Assembly: GCA_001794635.1 (NCBI GenBank)
Contig: MGKE01000003.1
Coordinates: 1 to 39,991, forward strand
Direction of reading: 5' to 3'
From: Candidatus Yanofskybacteria bacterium RIFCSPLOWO2_01_FULL_39_28
Lineage (GTDB): Bacteria; Patescibacteriota; Minisyncoccia; 2-02-FULL-40-12; GWA2-44-9
Length of the DNA stretch: 39,991 bases
A program made the position numbers and the translations under genes. The notes under the pieces were generated by a model, which was not told where the DNA came from, did no database searches, and worked only from the letters and a program-made list of their open reading frames with translations. Shown piece by piece: positions 1 through 8,650 of this stretch. Numbering within the stretch: the stretch's first letter is position 1; each line of letters starts with the position of its first letter.

Positions 1-745
1 CGGGATCCATTTTGTTAAAGCGCAGCTGCTTATAGTACCCTCCATAAAATGGATTGACTGAGAATATGGCTCTGGCCGGTTCGCCCTCTTTTCTCTCACC
101 CATGTCACCGCCTGGTTCTACTTTTTCATTTGTTGGCGGGACATCAGAGCCTTCGCCTTGACCTGGCTGGCCTTGTTCTTCTGTCTCGGCAGGTTCGCCA
201 GTTTGCTTTGGTTCTGGTTCTTGTTCTTCCTGAGCTTTTTTAGTTAATTCTGCTAGATCACGATTAGCCAGCCATTCTAATGCTGTTTTAACTTGAGTGT
301 CATAAATTTTTCTTTTCAGATTCCACGAAACGTCAGGATTGGCCAATGCTTCAAAAACATTTAAATAGCCACCCTTAGTTTCAACCCTAGTCATTGGCTT
401 TAAAAGATTGGCCACCTTATGATCTACATCAGCCGTATCAGGAATATCCTTGGCTTTTATTGCTTCTGCAAATTTATTGAGAAATTGATCGGTGAGTGGC
501 AGGCCGGTTTGGCTGGGAGATGGCTCAGTGTTTTTAAGATTGCTTTCAACTAATCGGCGAAACTCAGGCGGTACCGCGCCTTTCCATTCTAAATATTCTT
601 CGGCAGAGTCTGAATCTTTAAACTCAAAACTGGGCCTCTTTGGCTTCTCTTTTTTGGGTTTGATACTTTCGGGAGTCACAACTTCAGGAGGTTTTGAAGT
701 CGGCTTGACCTCACCAAATTTTGACTCTTTTCTAAACCATGCCAT
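1..745 (-). CDS. Unknown hydrophilic protein, partial (C-terminus off the window)
   Basis: An open frame runs from an ATG at 745 leftwards to the window edge without a stop, giving 248 residues of a longer protein. It begins MAWFRKESKFGEV. The first ~60 residues are Lys/Pro/Glu rich, a predicted helical stretch follows (about 60-165), then a low-complexity acidic linker of Glu/Pro/Gln/Gly (about 165-220), and folded-looking sequence resumes near the edge (SVNPFYGGYYKQLRFNKMDP). No signal peptide or membrane segment is visible, so it is probably cytoplasmic. It lies downstream of and co-directional with the glycosyltransferase cluster, about 80 bp away. I do not recognise the family. Composition and codon use resemble the neighbours, so the frame looks real. 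Confidence 0.7.
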   Translation of the reverse strand, partial: MAWFRKESKFGEVKPTSKPPEVVTPESIKPKKEKPKRPSFEFKDSDSAEEYLEWKGAVPPEFRRLVESNLKNTEPSPSQTGLPLTDQFLNKFAEAIKAKDIPDTADVDHKVANLLKPMTRVETKGGYLNVFEALANPDVSWNLKRKIYDTQVKTALEWLANRDLAELTKKAQEEQEPEPKQTGEPAETEEQGQPGQGEGSDVPPTNEKVEPGGDMGERKEGEPARAIFSVNPFYGGYYKQLRFNKMDP

Positions 746-824
746 ATACCAACTTTAAGCTAAAAATTAGTAAAATTCAAACACGCTTGAACAAGTTTTG
801 CTACCAATTGATGTTTCATGGTAA

Positions 825-1949
825 TTAAATAATATCAAAAATTGATAAGGTTTTTAGCTCATCTGCATAATTTTTTATCATTTCTTTCTTTTCAAATTGT
901 TTGGCAATTTCCAATCCAGCCGTAGAAAGTCTTTTTCTTTCCTCCTCATTTTCTAAAAGTTCCTTGGTTTTCTTGGCAATGTCTTCAACATTCCAGTCTA
1001 TTATTTTAACTACGTTTTTTTTGGCAAAATCAGGCATTAGACCGACATTGGTTGCCAAGACCGGCAGGCCGCAAGCCATGGCCTCAAGAACAACTCTCGG
1101 TCCGCCTTCGTTGTATGAAGACATAACCATAACCTTTGATTGATTTAATAATTTAGCAACCTCTTGAGAGTCCTTGGCCCAACCATGGACAGTAATTTTC
1201 AATTTCCAATTTTCAATTTTAAATTTAATATCTTCAAAGAGACTACCTTTTCCTACAATAATTGCCCGTAATCCTGTTTTTTTCACAATTTCAAGAAACA
1301 ACTCAATTCCTTTATTTTTCTCTAAACGACCAACAAAAATTAAGTCATATTTCTTCTCCAGATCCATCGGTTTAAAAACTTCCGAATCAATGTAGATGGA
1401 TGGAATATAAATTATTTTATCTTTTGGTACTCCCGCTTTAACTAAAAACTCAGGAGTTTGTTTTTGATTTACAACCCTAACCGCTTTAGCTTTTAAACCA
1501 AAAAGGTTCCAGTATAACTTCCAGACAAACAAATTCGCATAGATTTTTTCTTTTGAATTTGCCGCTTTTGGGTAACCGGGAATATGGTGAAATTCTAACA
1601 TATAAGGAACTCGTATCTTCTGCCACAATAATCTGGCCCCGATACCGTTATAAAAAGGCGGGTAATCTTGGACGGTCATTAGATCAAATTTTTGTTCTTT
1701 GTATAGTTCTGTCCCCTTCTTCAAAAACCAAAACGGGTGAAAAACCAACGGCCATGGAGAGGTATGAATATAAACATTTCCAAATAAACTTGTCGCTTGT
1801 TGCTTGTCGCTTATCGCTATTTTGGGACTTATTATATCAATTCTGGTCCAGTATTTGCTAAATTCTTCCAAAGTATTATAAAATGCTCCCTTCTTGCCAG
1901 AAGCGAGATCCTTTGCGCTACCAAGACCAGTTATCATTAATAATTTCAT
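825..1949 (-). CDS. Glycosyltransferase family 4 (GT-B fold)
   Basis: This 374-residue protein has the two-domain GT-B layout. The N-terminal half starts MKLLMITGLGS with a glycine-rich loop. The C-terminal half holds the nucleotide-sugar site: the DLIFVGRLEKNKGIELF strand-turn and the E-x7-E motif in NEGGPRVVLEAMACGLPVLA. Family knowledge makes it a retaining sugar transferase using an NDP-sugar, acting on the cytoplasmic face; donor and acceptor cannot be told. It is last of a four-gene co-directional glycosyltransferase run and lies 25 bp after the preceding gene. Two 7-bp tandem-repeat inserts lie inside it, at 1789-1818 (read as SDKQQATS) and 1196-1230 (read as IKFKIENWKLKI); both look like surface-loop insertions. 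Confidence 0.93.
   Translation of the reverse strand: MKLLMITGLGSAKDLASGKKGAFYNTLEEFSKYWTRIDIISPKIAISDKQQATSLFGNVYIHTSPWPLVFHPFWFLKKGTELYKEQKFDLMTVQDYPPFYNGIGARLLWQKIRVPYMLEFHHIPGYPKAANSKEKIYANLFVWKLYWNLFGLKAKAVRVVNQKQTPEFLVKAGVPKDKIIYIPSIYIDSEVFKPMDLEKKYDLIFVGRLEKNKGIELFLEIVKKTGLRAIIVGKGSLFEDIKFKIENWKLKITVHGWAKDSQEVAKLLNQSKVMVMSSYNEGGPRVVLEAMACGLPVLATNVGLMPDFAKKNVVKIIDWNVEDIAKKTKELLENEEERKRLSTAGLEIAKQFEKKEMIKNYADELKTLSIFDII
1196..1230. repeat. Heptamer tandem repeat inside a GT4 gene
   Basis: There are five 7-bp units on the plus strand: TTTTCAA, TTTCCAA, TTTTCAA, TTTTAAA, TTTAATA. The array is in frame in the minus-strand glycosyltransferase gene and is read as a Lys/Ile/Leu-rich 7-residue repeat. 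Confidence 0.75.
1789..1818. repeat. Heptamer tandem repeat inside a GT4 gene
   Basis: Units CTTGTCG, CTTGTTG, CTTGTCG, CTTATCG and a partial CT lie head to tail. It is the same unit type as the array at 4225-4254 in a different gene, and it is read on the minus strand as SDKQQATS. Confidence 0.8.
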
Positions 1950-1974
1950 TGAAGCTAAACAGCTTATAAACTAA

Positions 1975-3114
1975 TCAGCTTACCAGCTGCTTTATTGTCT
2001 CTTGAATCATTCTATCAAGCCCGAATTTTTTGACTGTTTCTAATCCCTTTTCTAAAAACTCTTCTCTCAATTCAGAATTTTGCCACAGTCCCTTTATCGC
2101 CTCAATCAAATTAAATTCATCATTATATTTAACCAAAAAACCATTTTCTCCTTGATCAATAACCTCTTTGTTTCCACTTATAGCGCTGGCCACAACTGGA
2201 ACACCGGCTGCCATCGCTTCCAAGATTTGATGAGAAAACCCTTCATAACCGCTGTTTAAAACAAAGATGTCCGAGGCAGCAAAATAAACAGCTAAATCTT
2301 CTTTTGATTTCTTACCCACAACATAAACCTTCCGATCTAAATTCATGTTCTTAACCATTTGTTCAAGGTTTTTTCTTTCTGGTCCATCGCCGACAATTAC
2401 TAACCTGAAAAATTGGTTTATTTCAAGAAGTTTAGGCATTACCTTAATCAACATTTTAAACCCTTTCCACGGCATTAAGCGACCGCAAGATAAAATTATA
2501 TTGCCGGGAATACCTATTTTCTTCCTGGCCTCCTCTTTTGGTAAATCTGATTTTTTAAAATCAACTGCATTATAGACAATATGTATCTTATTTTCCTGAA
2601 CCCCCCAACCCATAACTATTCTTTTTAAATAGGCCGATGGAACAATAACTTTGTCGGCCTTTTTACATGTCTTAACTTGAACCGAGTGAAGAAATCCTCG
2701 TTTTGCAATTTTTTGAAAATCATCTATAAGAAGTGATGTTTTGCCTTTAGCCACAGCCATCTCCCAGGCGTAATCACCGACAATTCTGACAATAAATTTA
2801 TTTTTAAAAACTTTGGCCCAAAATGAAGCTGATCGTCCAACGCTCACCGCATTTAACGCTAAAATAGTGTCTGATTTACGAACCAAGAAAAACAACCGAC
2901 AAAAATAAATAAAATGCCTTAAACCTTTGGGCCACTTTCTTGAAACTTTGGTTAATTTATATACTGTCTGCCTATCAGAACTATTTGAAGAATAAGTAAT
3001 AACTTGAACCTCAAATCCTTGCTTAACTAAAGCATTAGCCATTATTTCACCGTATGTTGCCGGTCCACCAATATCTGGTGGAAAAATTCCTGTTGCTATA
3101 AGTATATGCATCAC
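1975..3114 (-). CDS. Glycosyltransferase family 4 (GT-B fold)
   Basis: This 379-residue GT4 enzyme has an N-terminal domain beginning MMHILIATGIFPPDIGGPATYG, with the glycine-rich acceptor-side loop common to GT4. The C-terminal domain contains IILSCGRLMPWKGFKMLI and the E-x7-E motif YEGFSHQILEAMAAGVPVVA. It probably adds a sugar to a lipid-linked or surface glycan on the cytoplasmic side; specificity is unknown. Its start lies one base after the stop of the GT2 gene (3116), so the two are almost certainly co-transcribed. No repeat insertion was seen in this gene, unlike its GT4 neighbours. Length is normal for the family. Confidence 0.93.
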   Translation of the reverse strand: MMHILIATGIFPPDIGGPATYGEIMANALVKQGFEVQVITYSSNSSDRQTVYKLTKVSRKWPKGLRHFIYFCRLFFLVRKSDTILALNAVSVGRSASFWAKVFKNKFIVRIVGDYAWEMAVAKGKTSLLIDDFQKIAKRGFLHSVQVKTCKKADKVIVPSAYLKRIVMGWGVQENKIHIVYNAVDFKKSDLPKEEARKKIGIPGNIILSCGRLMPWKGFKMLIKVMPKLLEINQFFRLVIVGDGPERKNLEQMVKNMNLDRKVYVVGKKSKEDLAVYFAASDIFVLNSGYEGFSHQILEAMAAGVPVVASAISGNKEVIDQGENGFLVKYNDEFNLIEAIKGLWQNSELREEFLEKGLETVKKFGLDRMIQETIKQLVS

Positions 3115-3115
3115 T

Positions 3116-3808
3116 TTATTTAAATAAATTAAATCTAACTATGTGCCAAATTGCTGCCAATCCGTCCTTCCAGTTAATCTTTTTACCCTCTTCATAGGTT
3201 CTACCTTTGTAAGATATCGGTATTTCAGCAACTCTTAAATTCATTTTACCTATCCAAGAAGTTAGTTCTGGATCAATACCAAATCTTTTAGATACTAAAT
3301 TTGGATGAATTTTTTTGATAGCTTCTCCTGAAAAAACTTTATAACAAGTATATATATCATTGAGTTTAACTCCGCTAAGAATATTGGAAAAATTATTCAA
3401 AAACCTGCTGAATAAATAGCCGTGCTTATAAATAATTTTGTTATTTTTTGATTCAAGAAAACGAGCTCCATAAACGGCATCGGCTTCACCGCTAATTATG
3501 GGTTTGATTAGAGCTGTGTAGTCTTGAGGGTTATACTCCAAGTCGGCATCTTGAATAATTACTAAATCGCCAGTCGCCTCTTCAAATCCACGTTTTACAG
3601 CTACTCCTTTGCCTTGGTTTTTGTCCAAAAATAAAACTTTGTGTTTGTTGTTATAGCTGGAAAGTATTTCCCTGCTTCTGTCAGAAGAACAATCATCAAC
3701 AAAAATAAGCTCTTTTTCAAGAGGCAGATCAACCCCTTCTACGGCCGCAACTAAAGCTGACAGGGTTTTTTCTTCGTTATAAACCGGGATGATAATAGAT
3801 ATTTTCAT
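3116..3808 (-). CDS. Glycosyltransferase family 2, dolichyl-phosphate-mannose-synthase-like
   Basis: The GT2 signature MKISIIIPVYNEEKTL begins at the ATG at 3808, and I choose this start because it opens the first Rossmann strand. A start further upstream (3847) would add 13 residues and deepen the overlap with the preceding gene. Family features seen are FVDDCSSD, the lipid-phosphate-sugar-synthase-type metal motif IIQDADLEYNPQD, and the later GARFLE. It is about 230 residues with no C-terminal membrane segments, as in soluble DPM1-type enzymes. The likely reaction is transfer of a hexose from an NDP-sugar to a polyprenyl phosphate, which would supply lipid-linked donors to GT-C enzymes such as those at 12639-18262. 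It overlaps the upstream GT4 gene by 32 bp in another frame. Confidence 0.9.
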   Translation of the reverse strand: MKISIIIPVYNEEKTLSALVAAVEGVDLPLEKELIFVDDCSSDRSREILSSYNNKHKVLFLDKNQGKGVAVKRGFEEATGDLVIIQDADLEYNPQDYTALIKPIISGEADAVYGARFLESKNNKIIYKHGYLFSRFLNNFSNILSGVKLNDIYTCYKVFSGEAIKKIHPNLVSKRFGIDPELTSWIGKMNLRVAEIPISYKGRTYEEGKKINWKDGLAAIWHIVRFNLFK

Positions 3809-4961
3809 ACTGTTTGGAAATTTTATCCCAATCATACTTTTCTTCAACTAATAAGCGACTGTTTTTTATGATTTGCTGTCTAAGTGTGTCGTTTTCAAAA
3901 ATGATATTTATTTTTGAAGCGATATCACTCGGGTCAAGCGTACAAAATAAACCGGTTTTCCTGTCTTCTAAAAAATCAGGAATTCCGCCGATTTTTGTAG
4001 CAATAATAGGGATACCAGCAGCCATTGCTTCAAGAAATGAAATTCCCAATCCTTCTGAACGTGATGGCCGAACAAAGACATCTGATATTTTTAAATACAA
4101 AGGTAACTCCAAATTATTTACTGCACCAGTAAAAATAACCTTACTTTCTAAATTTAAACTTTTAACTTTAAACTTTAAACTTACTAAAAGCGGTCCGTCA
4201 CCAACTAATAATAACTTGTAGTTACTTGTTACTTGTCGCTTGTCGCTTGTCGCTAGAATATAAATTGCTTCAATCAGCAAATCTATGCCATTTTTAGGAA
4301 CTAACCGTGAAGAACTAATAATGACCTTGTCATCGGCTTTTATGCCAAGCTTATTTTCTAAACCCGCCATATCGCCATAACTGAACTCTCTTGCAAACAT
4401 CTTTGGATCAACCCCATTTGGAATCAGTTCAACCTGCAAGCTTGGCTTAATTTTAAAAATATAATTTTTTAAGTAATTGCTTATGGCTGTAGCCCGATCG
4501 ATTTTCTTAATTATTAACTTTCTAAAAAAATTAATTAAAAATCCCTGCTTTTCAAGCTCCTTACCCTCTTGCATTGTAATAATAAACGGCAATTGGGGAT
4601 AAAAAAACTTTAAAAGCCATCCGGCTCCAGCTGCTCCAGATGCCTGAAAAGCGTGAATGAGTTTATAATTATTTTGTTTAATTAGGGACTTAGCTTTAAA
4701 AAAAATTGCTAGGGGCAGGAAATTTTTAGGAAGCAGGCCTTTCGTTAAACTAAAAAAACCACCGACCCGAAAAATAGAAACATTACCATCAATTTGATGT
4801 TTCAGGGACTTTTTATCTAATCTGGCGGTTATAAGGTCAAATTCAAAATCATTAATCCGGTCAGTGATATTTTTAATAGCCAACTCTGATCCACCAACAT
4901 GGGGCAGATAAGCAGTAGACAAGATTAGAATTTTGGGCTTCTGGGTTGATTTTTCCTCCAT
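3777..4961 (-). CDS. Glycosyltransferase family 4 (GT-B fold)
   Basis: This 394-residue protein opens with MEEKSTQKPKILILSTAYLP, then the glycine-rich HVGGSELAIKNI loop. The C-terminal donor domain has VIISSSRLVPKNGIDLLIEA, a central repeat-containing loop, LLLVGDGPLL, and the E-x7-E motif SEGLGISFLEAMAAGIPIIA. It is the first gene of the minus-strand glycosyltransferase run. The ATG at 4961 lies 8 bp from a TATAAT box, which predicts a leaderless mRNA. Two heptamer arrays interrupt the donor domain only about 40 bp apart, at 4147-4181 and 4225-4254, on either side of the VGDGP strand. This suggests loops that tolerate insertion. Confidence 0.93.
   Translation of the reverse strand: MEEKSTQKPKILILSTAYLPHVGGSELAIKNITDRINDFEFDLITARLDKKSLKHQIDGNVSIFRVGGFFSLTKGLLPKNFLPLAIFFKAKSLIKQNNYKLIHAFQASGAAGAGWLLKFFYPQLPFIITMQEGKELEKQGFLINFFRKLIIKKIDRATAISNYLKNYIFKIKPSLQVELIPNGVDPKMFAREFSYGDMAGLENKLGIKADDKVIISSSRLVPKNGIDLLIEAIYILATSDKRQVTSNYKLLLVGDGPLLVSLKFKVKSLNLESKVIFTGAVNNLELPLYLKISDVFVRPSRSEGLGISFLEAMAAGIPIIATKIGGIPDFLEDRKTGLFCTLDPSDIASKINIIFENDTLRQQIIKNSRLLVEEKYDWDKISKQYENIYYHPGL
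4147..4181. repeat. Heptamer tandem repeat inside a GT4 gene
   Basis: Plus-strand units TCTAAAT, TTAAACT, TTTAACT, TTAAACT, TTAAACT are read on the minus strand as LKFKVKSLNLES. The unit is close to the ACTTTAA/ACTTTCA type found at 27036 and 29494. Confidence 0.78.
4225..4254. repeat. Heptamer tandem repeat inside a GT4 gene
   Basis: CTTGTTA is followed by three perfect CTTGTCG units and a partial CT. It is read on the minus strand as ATSDKRQVTS. The unit matches the array at 1789-1818. Confidence 0.85.
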
Positions 4962-4969
4962 TTTCTGGC

Positions 4970-4977
4970 ATTATAAT
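4970..4977. promoter_or_regulatory. Bidirectional overlapping -10 box (ATTATAAT)
   Basis: The 26-bp gap between divergent genes contains ATTATAAT, a perfect palindrome. It reads as TATAAT on the plus strand (4972-4977) and as TATAAT on the minus strand (4975-4970). Distances to the ATG codons are 10 bp (+, 4988) and 8 bp (-, 4961), so both transcripts would begin within a few bases of their start codons. No clear -35 was found for either direction. Confidence 0.65.
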
Positions 4978-4987
4978 AGCATAAACA

Positions 4988-6184
4988 ATGTCCGACATCA
5001 ATCAGAATTATAAAGCAGATTTAGGCCCCAAAAAGAGGGTTTTATTTATAATTACCCAATCCGAAATGGGCGGCGCCCAGAGATTTGTTTTTGAGGTAGT
5101 TTCCCGTTTAAACAAAGAAAAATATAACGTGTTAGTCGCAGTTGGATCAGACGGTGGGGGCGAATTCTTGAAACAATTGGGTTCAGCTAATATTCCGAAT
5201 AAGACCATAAATTCATTAAAACGAAATATAAGTCCAATTCAGGATTTCAAGGCAATATTTGAAATAAGAAAACTTGTGAGCGAATTTTGTCCTGATACTT
5301 TTTTTCTAAACAGCTCCAAGGCCGGCTTCATTGGCTCCCTGGCCGCCAAGTTACAAGTTACAAGTTACAAGTTACAAGTCATATACCGCATCGGTGGTTG
5401 GTCTTTTAATGACCCGTGGCCAACATGGAAAAAGAAGTTTTGGTTAATATTGGAAAAAATTAGCGCTCCCTGGAAAGATATTATCATTGTCAATAACAAG
5501 CATGACCTAGATCAGGCCAAAACCCTAGGCATTAAGCCCCGTGGCCAAATTTTATTAATTCATAATGGAATTGACACTTATAAACTTGGGTTACTGCCAA
5601 AAGAAGAAGCAAGATTGAGGTTGTTTGAAAAAATAGCCAAATACTCCGGCAAAATTTTCCAAGCAGAAACTATTGTTGGGACAATTGCCAATTTATATCC
5701 AACCAAGGATATACTTTCGCTGGTTAGAACAGCGGAATATTTCAAAAAAAATAATTCGGTTGTTTTTATTGTTATAGGAGATGGGTCTGAAAGGCCGAAT
5801 ATAGAAAAACTAATAAAAGGACTGGACCTAGAACACAAAGTATTGCTCCTAGGTCAGTTAACTGATGCCAAAAAATATTTGCCCGCTTTTGATATATTTG
5901 TTTTACCCTCAGTTAAAGAAGGTTTCCCTTGGTCTTTAATTGAGGCGATGGCTGCCAAACTCCCGGTTATAGCCACCCGGGTCGGCGCAATTGAAGAAAT
6001 AATTGACGACCAAAAAAACGGTTTGATTATTGAACCAAGAAATCCAAATCAAATTGCTGACAAAATAAAACTTATTCTATCTGATGATAGAATAAAACAA
6101 GAACTTGGTATTCAAGCTCACCAAAAAATATTATTTAAGTTCTCTTTGGAAAAAATGTTTCATGAAGTTGAGGAGCTTCTTTAG
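4988..6184 (+). CDS. Glycosyltransferase family 4 (GT-B fold)
   Basis: This 398-residue GT4 protein is the only plus-strand member of the glycosyltransferase cluster. Its N-terminal domain carries VLFIITQSEMGGAQRFVFEV, the loop typical of GT4 enzymes. The donor domain contains VGTIANLYPTKDILSL, FIVIGDGSERPNIEKL and the E-x7-E motif KEGFPWSLIEAMAAKLPVIA. The function is probably sugar addition to a surface glycan intermediate in the cytoplasm. It converges with the Wzy-like gene, the two stops being only 7 bp apart. A perfect AAGTTAC array at 5348-5379 adds KLQVTSYKLQV just before a conserved strand. Confidence 0.93.
   Translation: MSDINQNYKADLGPKKRVLFIITQSEMGGAQRFVFEVVSRLNKEKYNVLVAVGSDGGGEFLKQLGSANIPNKTINSLKRNISPIQDFKAIFEIRKLVSEFCPDTFFLNSSKAGFIGSLAAKLQVTSYKLQVIYRIGGWSFNDPWPTWKKKFWLILEKISAPWKDIIIVNNKHDLDQAKTLGIKPRGQILLIHNGIDTYKLGLLPKEEARLRLFEKIAKYSGKIFQAETIVGTIANLYPTKDILSLVRTAEYFKKNNSVVFIVIGDGSERPNIEKLIKGLDLEHKVLLLGQLTDAKKYLPAFDIFVLPSVKEGFPWSLIEAMAAKLPVIATRVGAIEEIIDDQKNGLIIEPRNPNQIADKIKLILSDDRIKQELGIQAHQKILFKFSLEKMFHEVEELL
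5348..5379. repeat. Heptamer tandem repeat inside a GT4 gene
   Basis: Four identical AAGTTAC units plus AAGT form the cleanest array in the window. It is read in frame on the plus strand as KLQVTSYKLQV, a 7-residue period. Confidence 0.9.
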
Positions 6185-6191
6185 ATTGCTA

Positions 6192-8444
6192 CTACCATTC
6201 CCTACCCAAACTCTGTACAAATATTCTAGCATCTGACTCAAAAGTTTGATCAATTTCAACCGCCTTATGGGCCACAGCCACAGCGTCATCAATCCTGCCC
6301 AAATTGGCATAAGTTGTTGCCAATGAAGCACGGTACTGAGCATTATTCGGGTCGGCAACAATTAACTGCTCAAAGACCCACGCAATTTTTTCATGATCAT
6401 TAACGGCCAAATAAGCGTTAATCAGCTTTTGAAAATCAACCTCCCGCGGTGTATAAGGATTTTTGTTCTCAATTGCCCTTTTTAAATCTTCGGCTCCGCC
6501 AACCAAGTCTCCATTTTCTATCTTGGCTGCCCCTAAATAAGCATAGGATACTCCGGCATCTGGATTCAAATCGGCTGCTCTCTGGAAATATTCAACTGCT
6601 TTGGGATAATCTTTCTTGTTTAAATAAGCTTGGGCTATTTCATAATAAGTTCTGACAAATTTAGGGGAAAGCTTAAGAGCCTTGAGAGAATATTCCAAGG
6701 CCATATCATTAAACAATGACTCTGGATCATCTTTGCCAAGGATAATATTTAACCTTGAAGCGTAAAGATAAGGCAAATAATCAATAGGATTTTCTTCAAT
6801 ATTTTTTTCTATGACTAATAATGCATGTTTATAAGCTTCCAAAACTGGCTCTTCTTTAACACTAGGTCCACCTGGTCCGACTAAATATTGGGCAAATCTG
6901 TGCCTATACTCATATTTTCCAGGAACATCATAAGACAAGGCTTCTTCATATTTTTTCACTGCACCATTAAAATCACCGGCCCAACTTCTAACAATGGCTC
7001 TGGTTGTTGCGTAATTGGCCTTAGCTGCTAAAATATTTGTTTTATAAATTAAGAACAAGGCAAAAACCAAAAACACTACGCCCAATACATTGATGCTGGT
7101 TTTATTTATTTTTGTTGTTTGGGCAGATAAAAGAGTACGGTTGTGACCAGATTTTAAATAAGACACAAACCCCAAAATTGTAAAGAAAATAACAAAGTTA
7201 GCCGATGTATCAAAGATAAAAGAGTTGTGTATCATATAAGCAACGATTGCGGCTACGAAACCTGTCCCATAAATAATCAGATCGTTATTCTTCAAAAACT
7301 GCCGCAAATAAGAAAAAGCGACTATAAAAATACCAATATAAGCAAGGAGTCCGACTAATCCCATAGTTACAAGTGTCTCAATGAACATGTTGTGGGCCCG
7401 ATCAAAAAGCGTTTCGGAACCGGAACCGATGAAAAACTTGGGATTAAAATTCTTTGAAAAAGGAATATTGAAATTTTCCGGTCCCCAACCCAAAAGTATT
7501 GTTTTAGGGTTATCAACCCAACCCTTGAACCCGGCTTCCCAGGCCCAAAAACGGGTTTCGGTGGTAGGCGATCTCAGGGACATATCAGTAATTCTGCTCA
7601 AATATCCTGAACTTTTTACAAATTGAGAGTCTTTAAAAAGAAAAGAGAAAACAATAAAAATAATCACCAATCCGACTAAGCCACTAAAAACCATCCTTCC
7701 AAAACGTGACCTGTTATATGTGCCGAATAGGAACAAAAAAACCATCATCCCAACAGCATAAGCCAAAAGCGAACCCCTCACAGCTGTCATTAATACAGCG
7801 ATGGAGGTAATAGCAAAAGCAAATAAATAAAATATCTTCCTGTTTTTTGTATTTTGAGGACTAAAATAAAGAGTAAGAGACAAAAACACCACTAAAAGCT
7901 GAGTACCGGCAAACAAAGCGGCATTACCAATGGTTCCGAAAATCCTGGCCCGGCCGCCTGAGCCAACAAAAAAACTTATGTCTGTTTTTTGACCAAATCC
8001 ATAAAATGCCGACAATATACCAGCAATGATTGTGATATCCAACATTCTAAACCAGTGTTCTTTTTTGGTTAAAACAGAAGTTAAGATAATGTAAAACAAA
8101 AAATAGTGCCAGAAGGTCCAAAGCCCGCCCATTCTTTCAAGGGAACCCCAAAAACTTGGATATGGCAAAACACTGGTAACCGTGGTCAATGTAAAAGCTG
8201 CCGTAAAGAGTAAAAAGGCCCAAAATATTTTGTCTGGTCTAGGTAGATATGACCTATCTTTCAAAACTAGAATTAAATAAAGAACGCCCACCACCTCAAT
8301 CAAACTTCTAAAAACAATAACCTTGCCAAAATGAAACGGCGAAATAAAATCCTTAAAAATTATAAGCGGCACGATTGCCGTCAGATAAATTCCAAAACGA
8401 ACAAATTTTACTAGATTAGACTCGCGAGTAGTTTGTTTTTGCAT
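6192..8444 (-). CDS. O-antigen ligase/polymerase (Wzy/WaaL-like) membrane protein with C-terminal TPRs
   Basis: This 750-residue protein has about a dozen hydrophobic segments in residues ~15-470, then a soluble TPR region to the end. The RAHNMFIETLVTMGLVGLLAY segment, a periplasmic loop followed by a helix, is characteristic of the O-antigen ligase/polymerase family. TPR units are visible in YYEIAQAYLNKKDYPKAVEY, SYAYLGAAKIENGDLVGGAE and SLATTYANLGRIDDAVAVAH. By family, it would polymerise or transfer lipid-linked glycans on the outer face of the membrane, and the TPRs may dock the acceptor or partner proteins. The ATG at 8444 is 12 bp from the nested inverted-repeat element at 8456. No good Shine-Dalgarno is visible. 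Confidence 0.9.
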   Translation of the reverse strand: MQKQTTRESNLVKFVRFGIYLTAIVPLIIFKDFISPFHFGKVIVFRSLIEVVGVLYLILVLKDRSYLPRPDKIFWAFLLFTAAFTLTTVTSVLPYPSFWGSLERMGGLWTFWHYFLFYIILTSVLTKKEHWFRMLDITIIAGILSAFYGFGQKTDISFFVGSGGRARIFGTIGNAALFAGTQLLVVFLSLTLYFSPQNTKNRKIFYLFAFAITSIAVLMTAVRGSLLAYAVGMMVFLFLFGTYNRSRFGRMVFSGLVGLVIIFIVFSFLFKDSQFVKSSGYLSRITDMSLRSPTTETRFWAWEAGFKGWVDNPKTILLGWGPENFNIPFSKNFNPKFFIGSGSETLFDRAHNMFIETLVTMGLVGLLAYIGIFIVAFSYLRQFLKNNDLIIYGTGFVAAIVAYMIHNSFIFDTSANFVIFFTILGFVSYLKSGHNRTLLSAQTTKINKTSINVLGVVFLVFALFLIYKTNILAAKANYATTRAIVRSWAGDFNGAVKKYEEALSYDVPGKYEYRHRFAQYLVGPGGPSVKEEPVLEAYKHALLVIEKNIEENPIDYLPYLYASRLNIILGKDDPESLFNDMALEYSLKALKLSPKFVRTYYEIAQAYLNKKDYPKAVEYFQRAADLNPDAGVSYAYLGAAKIENGDLVGGAEDLKRAIENKNPYTPREVDFQKLINAYLAVNDHEKIAWVFEQLIVADPNNAQYRASLATTYANLGRIDDAVAVAHKAVEIDQTFESDARIFVQSLGREW

Positions 8445-8455
8445 AATTTTAAATA

Positions 8456-8640
8456 ATTAGGACTTACGCGTTTGCCCAAGATTGAGGCAAAATACTTTAA
8501 TTTTTGTGAGACGTACTAGAAGCACGACGAGGAAAAATTAAAGTATTTTAACGAAAAGATTGGGCAAACCCTTGTGGCTTAAGCTATGGTAAGCCCTATA
8601 TAGATTTTGGGCTTCATAGCTTAAGCGCGTAAGTCCTAAT
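8456..8640. repeat. 185-bp nested inverted-repeat element (MITE-like or structured RNA)
   Basis: The ends are a perfect 15-bp inverted repeat: ATTAGGACTTACGCG at 8456-8470 and its complement at 8626-8640. Inside lie TTTGCCCAA (8471-8479) with 8560-8568, a perfect 17-bp stem 8489-8505 with 8533-8549 around a 27-nt loop, and a separate hairpin GCTTAAGCTATG (8577-8588) with 8615-8626 that encloses AAGCCC (8591-8596) with GGGCTT (8609-8614). The whole folds as a closed three-way junction. It fills nearly all of the gap between the dehydrogenase stop and the Wzy-like start. No ORF is inside, so any transposase would act in trans. No clear target-site duplication is visible beyond the repeat ends. 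Confidence 0.75.
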
Positions 8641-8650
8641 GATAGCAATT

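Noticed and set aside
492-758. Plus-strand ORF over the first gene
   Set aside because: It is the shadow of the minus-strand partial gene, which has better composition and runs through the window edge.
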